Shown: positions 60,793-64,000 of the stretch, piece after piece | Layout: each line of letters begins with the position of its first letter | Numbering within the stretch: position 1 is the first letter of the stretch | Assembly (NCBI RefSeq): GCF_001688725.2 | Contig: NZ_CP015401.2 | Location: 4,775,928 to 4,839,927, forward strand | Length of the DNA: 64,000 bases | Direction: 5' to 3' | From: Bacteroides caecimuris | GTDB lineage: Bacteria; Bacteroidota; Bacteroidia; Bacteroidales; Bacteroidaceae | Program-made: the position numbers and the translations under genes | Notes under the pieces: model-generated | The model's input: only the letters and a program-made list of their open reading frames with translations | Database searches by the model: none | Told to the model about the DNA's origin: nothing

Positions 60793-63437
60793 CAGAATAA
60801 TTTCATCTGCCCGGTGATCTCATCAATAATATCGCCTTCGCTCTTGCCGCTGTCCGGGTCCAAGTTTTCCGGTTCCTTTTCGGGAACTTCCTGTTGCTCT
60901 TGTGAGGGTTCGGGGAAGCGAGTTGGTTCAAGCTCATTGATCGTTTCCACTGTGTAGGTCGTGATCCGTTTGCCTTTTGCCTTGAACCCTTTGACAGCGA
61001 TAAATTCATCCGCATCAATTTCCAGCGGGTCGCGGAAACTGTCGTGTCCGCCGAATACAACTTCCAGGCGCGGGTAGTATTCGTCGGTCAGTAAGATGAG
61101 ACGGTTGTTTTTGTTCTCGCCCAAGTAGTTCTGCTTGCGGTTGGAACCTTCAAAACAGAAACGTTTCAGGTACGGATAATTTTGTTGGTCGGCATCATAA
61201 AGCGCGGCAGTCCATATCTTGTTGGGGTTGAACTTCTCAACGATGCTTACATTATCTTCGTAGTGGTTGCTCAGGTCGAAGTTACTGTTGTAGAAGTCAC
61301 CGTTGTTCAGAACGACCAGTATGGTGTCTTCACTCTGGAATTCGCCCAGATATTCACCTCGTCCGTCATAGTTGAGGCGGAGTACGTCACGGTCGAACCA
61401 TACTTTACGCCCGCCGAGGGTCGAACCGCCTTTCTGTTTCAGGGTAATTTTGTGTATCGGCAGACGGGTGAGGATGATACCGCGTGCCTGTCGACCTTTA
61501 ATGCCCACTTCGCTGAAGTCTTGCTCGAAGATGATGCGGCGTACGCGTGGGTTAGGCTTCAACGTAACCTTGATGATTTCGGCTTCCCCGTTCGGATTGG
61601 CACTGAAATAGGTGATACGTGAATCGGGGGTACCTTGGGTGACGTCATATTCACGGTCGCGGACTACGGAAGTCACGGCAAAACGTTTGACATAGGTCGT
61701 TCCCTCTTTTCCGTCGCGGTATGCTACGTTGTAAATCGTCCGTTTGTCGTTCTTCTTGAATACGTTGACGTAAAGAACGTTTTTGCCGACGAATTTCTTG
61801 TCGGCAACAGGAGTAACGATATACTTACCGTCGCGGAAGAAGATAATGACATCATCGATATCCGAACAACATGCAACGAACTCGTCTTTTTTCAAGGCTG
61901 TTCCGATAAATCCTTCTTCGCGGTTGATATAAAGTTTCTCGTTTGCTTCTACTACTTTGGCAGCTTCGATGGTGTCGAAGTTGCGCAGTTCTGTACGGCG
62001 CGGGAAGTTCTTGCCGTATTTGTTTTTCAACATCTGATACCAGTTGACGGTATAATCTACGATGTGAGCCAGATGATTATCAATCTCGGCCACTTCCTCT
62101 TTCATTCTGGCAATCAGTTCATCCGCTTTGTCCGAGTTGAATTTCAGAATACGCCCCATTTTGATTTCCATCAGTTTGAGAATATCCTCTTTGGTTACTT
62201 CGCGGATAAAATTCGGATAATAAGGCGTCAGGCGTTCGTCAATATGTGCACAAGCTGCGTCCATATCTTTGGATTGTTCGAACTCTTTGTCCTTATAGAT
62301 GCGTTCTTCGATAAATATTTTTTCGAGCGAAGCAAAGTGCAACGCTTCCAGTATTTCGTTTTTCTTGATTTCCAGTTCCTGCTTTAGCAAATCCAGCGTG
62401 TTGTCTGCCGACTTTCTCAAGACTTTGCTGACAGTGAGGAAATGAGGTTTGCTGTCATCAATCACGCAGCAGTTGGGTGAGATACTTACTTCGCAATCGG
62501 TGAATGCGTACAATGCATCGATTGTTTTGTCCGATGATGTACCTGGTGCCAGATGCACTAATATTTCTACGTTGGCAGCAGTGTTGTCGTCTACCTTGCG
62601 AATTTTGATTTTTCCTTTATCAACAGCTTTCAGGATAGAGTCGATCACTGTTGAAGTGGTTTTCCCATAAGGGATCTCTGTGATTGCAAGCGTTTTGTTA
62701 TCAATCTTGTTGATCTTGGCACGCACTTTCACTGCTCCGCCACGTTCTCCGTCGTTGTATTTGGCTACGTCAATCGATCCGCCTGTCTGGAAATCGGGAT
62801 ACAGTTGGAATTCCTCTCCACGCAGGTAACTGATGGAAGCATCGCAAAGTTCGTTGAAGTTATGTGGCAATATCTTGGAAGAAAGTCCAACGGCGATACC
62901 TTCCACTCCCTGTGCCAGTAATAACGGGAATTTCACAGGAAGAGTGACCGGTTCCTTATTTCGTCCGTCGTATGACAATTTCCATTCGGTAGTTTTGGGG
63001 TTGAAGACAACATCCAGTGCAAACTTGGATAAACGCGCCTCGATATAACGTGGAGCAGCCGCACCGTCTCCAGTGAGAATATTACCCCAGTTACCCTGGC
63101 AGTCAATCAACAGGTCTTTCTGTCCTAACTGTACCAAGGCATCCCCGATGGAAGCATCACCGTGGGGGTGGAACTGCATGGTGTGTCCCACAATATTTGC
63201 CACTTTGTTATACCGTCCGTCATCCAGACGTTTCATAGAATGCAGGATACGGCGTTGTACAGGCTTTAAACCGTCATTGATATGAGGTACGGCACGTTCC
63301 AAAATAACGTATGAAGCATAGTCCAGAAACCAATTCTGGTACATGCCTGTTAACTGATGTTTTACGTTTTCGTCCCGCGCGTCCGCTGGTTTGTAGTCTG
63401 AATGTTTTTCCGTTATCTCGTTGATTTCGTCACTCAT
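60792..63437 (-). CDS. parC: DNA topoisomerase IV subunit A
   Basis: An 881-residue type IIA topoisomerase A subunit. The breakage-reunion domain shows FLDYASYVILERAVPHINDG, LKPVQRRILHSMKRL, FHPHGDAS and the catalytic Tyr131 in AAPRYIEARLS. The C-terminal part forms a beta-pinwheel-like region (about 560-830) without the GyrA-box sequence QRRGGKG; KGRQARGIILTR is the nearest. That absence and the overall sequence favour ParC over GyrA. The last 50 residues are acidic and Pro/Glu-rich. At the spot of the quinolone-binding Ser (HPHGDS in many enzymes) this protein has HPHGDA followed by Ser. It separates linked daughter chromosomes together with ParE. Confidence 0.88.
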   Translation of the reverse strand: MSDEINEITEKHSDYKPADARDENVKHQLTGMYQNWFLDYASYVILERAVPHINDGLKPVQRRILHSMKRLDDGRYNKVANIVGHTMQFHPHGDASIGDALVQLGQKDLLIDCQGNWGNILTGDGAAAPRYIEARLSKFALDVVFNPKTTEWKLSYDGRNKEPVTLPVKFPLLLAQGVEGIAVGLSSKILPHNFNELCDASISYLRGEEFQLYPDFQTGGSIDVAKYNDGERGGAVKVRAKINKIDNKTLAITEIPYGKTTSTVIDSILKAVDKGKIKIRKVDDNTAANVEILVHLAPGTSSDKTIDALYAFTDCEVSISPNCCVIDDSKPHFLTVSKVLRKSADNTLDLLKQELEIKKNEILEALHFASLEKIFIEERIYKDKEFEQSKDMDAACAHIDERLTPYYPNFIREVTKEDILKLMEIKMGRILKFNSDKADELIARMKEEVAEIDNHLAHIVDYTVNWYQMLKNKYGKNFPRRTELRNFDTIEAAKVVEANEKLYINREEGFIGTALKKDEFVACCSDIDDVIIFFRDGKYIVTPVADKKFVGKNVLYVNVFKKNDKRTIYNVAYRDGKEGTTYVKRFAVTSVVRDREYDVTQGTPDSRITYFSANPNGEAEIIKVTLKPNPRVRRIIFEQDFSEVGIKGRQARGIILTRLPIHKITLKQKGGSTLGGRKVWFDRDVLRLNYDGRGEYLGEFQSEDTILVVLNNGDFYNSNFDLSNHYEDNVSIVEKFNPNKIWTAALYDADQQNYPYLKRFCFEGSNRKQNYLGENKNNRLILLTDEYYPRLEVVFGGHDSFRDPLEIDADEFIAVKGFKAKGKRITTYTVETINELEPTRFPEPSQEQQEVPEKEPENLDPDSGKSEGDIIDEITGQMKLF

Positions 63438-63612
63438 ATATCAATCTTCGCTTTGCTTTAACAACAAGTTTTCTTCTATCCATCAAAAAAAAGGAGGATG
63501 TGCACGCAAAAATACGAAATAAATTCAATATGAGGACGAAAAGAACTCACGTTTTTTATGATACTGAGAGCTTCAGTAATCCTTTGTTTTCTTGTATAAA
63601 CTTCCCGAAGAC

Positions 63613-63643
63613 TTGACAAAGCCCTTTTTATGTTGTATATTTG
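63613..63643 (+). promoter_or_regulatory. Promoter of a short leader transcript
   Basis: TTG at 63613-63615, 20 bp, TATATTTG at 63636-63643. Transcription would start near 63650 and meet the terminator at 63809. Confidence 0.7.
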
Positions 63644-63679
63644 TAGTCGGCTATCCAGTTTTAATTAAAACCTGAACCA

Positions 63680-63757
63680 ATGAAAAAAGAATTGTTTTTT
63701 GCTGCATCTGATAGGAAGTATATGCCTTTAATTTGGTATGATATACTGACAATATAA
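63680..63757 (+). CDS. Putative 25-residue leader peptide
   Basis: An ATG-started ORF (MKKELFFAASDRK, then YMPLIWYDILTI) between a consensus promoter and a terminator. It contains one Trp, two Tyr and two adjacent Phe. After its stop, a hairpin (AGTCT-GAGAAAAC-AGACT, 63766-63783) and the terminator follow. The layout resembles a translation-controlled attenuator, but the gene it would control is outside the window. It could equally be the body of a small RNA. Confidence 0.4.
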   Translation: MKKELFFAASDRKYMPLIWYDILTI

Positions 63758-63808
63758 CGAACGGAAGTCTGAGAAAACAGACTCTGTGAGACTCATTTAT
63801 CATTGATG

Positions 63809-63845
63809 GGCTGCGAACTCTTAGCGGGTTCGCAGCCTTTTTTGT
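63809..63845 (+). terminator. Intrinsic terminator of the leader transcript
   Basis: GGCTGCGAAC pairs with GTTCGCAGCC over a 9-nt loop and is followed by a T7 run. The predicted transcript is about 195 nt. Confidence 0.85.
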
Positions 63846-63864
63846 TGCATAAAATTAAAGATTA

Positions 63865-63974
63865 ATCTTTGAAAAGGGGAATTTGAGTTTATAATAAACT
63901 GGGGGGACGTTTATAATAAACGATGCAGGTATTTATTAGAAACGTTTGTCCGGTTTATGAATAAAAGGTTGAAG
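63865..63974. repeat. 22-bp-period tandem array at the window end
   Basis: Units begin at 63887, 63909, 63931 and 63953, each 22 bp apart; a weaker unit precedes at 63865. The first two share GTTTATAATAAAC, a near-palindrome, followed by a variable part; later units are ATTTATTAGAAAC and GTTTATGAATAAA. No ORF is present. The array may continue beyond the window. Confidence 0.82.
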
Positions 63975-64000
63975 TTTTTCATGGGAGCTTGGTCGGGGTG

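Noticed and set aside
61635-62387. 250-codon plus-strand frame opposite parC
   Set aside because: It is fully inside the conserved parC gene on the other strand and shows no domain or start context.

Overview
This window looks like a chromosome segment of a gut Bacteroides (B. thetaiotaomicron/ovatus type). The signs are many SPII lipoproteins, SusC/SusD and TonB receptor operons, fimbrillin and DUF5119 relics, repeated promoters of the TTTG-N19/20-TAnnTTTG type, an RF2 gene with the standard programmed frameshift, and moderate GC. No replication origin, rRNA or CRISPR array is visible. Everything was read by eye; family names rest on motif recognition and no database search was run.

Region 1 (1-25.8 kb, + strand) is accessory. 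It holds two parallel sets of exported proteins. Set A runs from a transglutaminase-like lipoprotein (cut by the window edge) through AT-rich small lipoproteins, a small membrane ORF present in two almost identical copies, a membrane-anchored thioredoxin, a DUF4369 protein, two small paralogs, an O-antigen-ligase-like/TPR protein and a large glutaminase-A-like lipoprotein. Set B repeats the theme: transglutaminase-like lipoprotein, AT-rich Cys-rich lipoprotein plus small membrane protein, DUF1573 lipoprotein, thioredoxin, glutaminase-A-like lipoprotein. The region ends in decayed DNA, including an ATPase that has lost its AAA domain. I do not know the function of this locus.

Region 2 (25.8-34 kb) is mostly housekeeping: an ArgE-type M20 deacylase, an acyl-CoA synthetase, prfB, a CYTH protein and an MgtC/DUF4010 membrane protein. 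A decayed fimbrial pair (DUF5119 with an in-frame stop, fimbrillin with a frameshifted signal peptide) and a 22-bp-period repeat array interrupt it.

Region 3 (34-42.8 kb, - strand) is a five-gene operon combining a TonB receptor and two DUF5689 lipoproteins with two nucleases (DNA/RNA non-specific endonuclease and an endonuclease/exonuclease/phosphatase enzyme). It is probably an extracellular nucleic-acid or phosphate scavenging locus. Region 4 (43.3-56.4 kb) has an AAA/PD-(D/E)XK protein, an outer-membrane barrel protein, and a SusC-SusD-GH3-GH144-like operon that I read as a beta-1,2-glucan utilisation locus.

Region 5 (56.6-58.7 kb) is a small degraded integrative element beside tRNA-Leu(UAG). 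Two 81-bp direct repeats, each carrying the last 7 nt of the tRNA, bracket a small lipoprotein, a toxin-antitoxin-like pair and the N-terminal stub of a tyrosine recombinase. Region 6 (58.8-63.4 kb) is a parC, DUF3316, S41 peptidase operon. The window ends with a short promoter-leader ORF-terminator unit and another repeat array.

The most unexpected signal is that four intergenic sites (29.25, 43.26, 51.72 and 63.87 kb) carry tandem repeats of unrelated sequence but the same exact 22-bp period.
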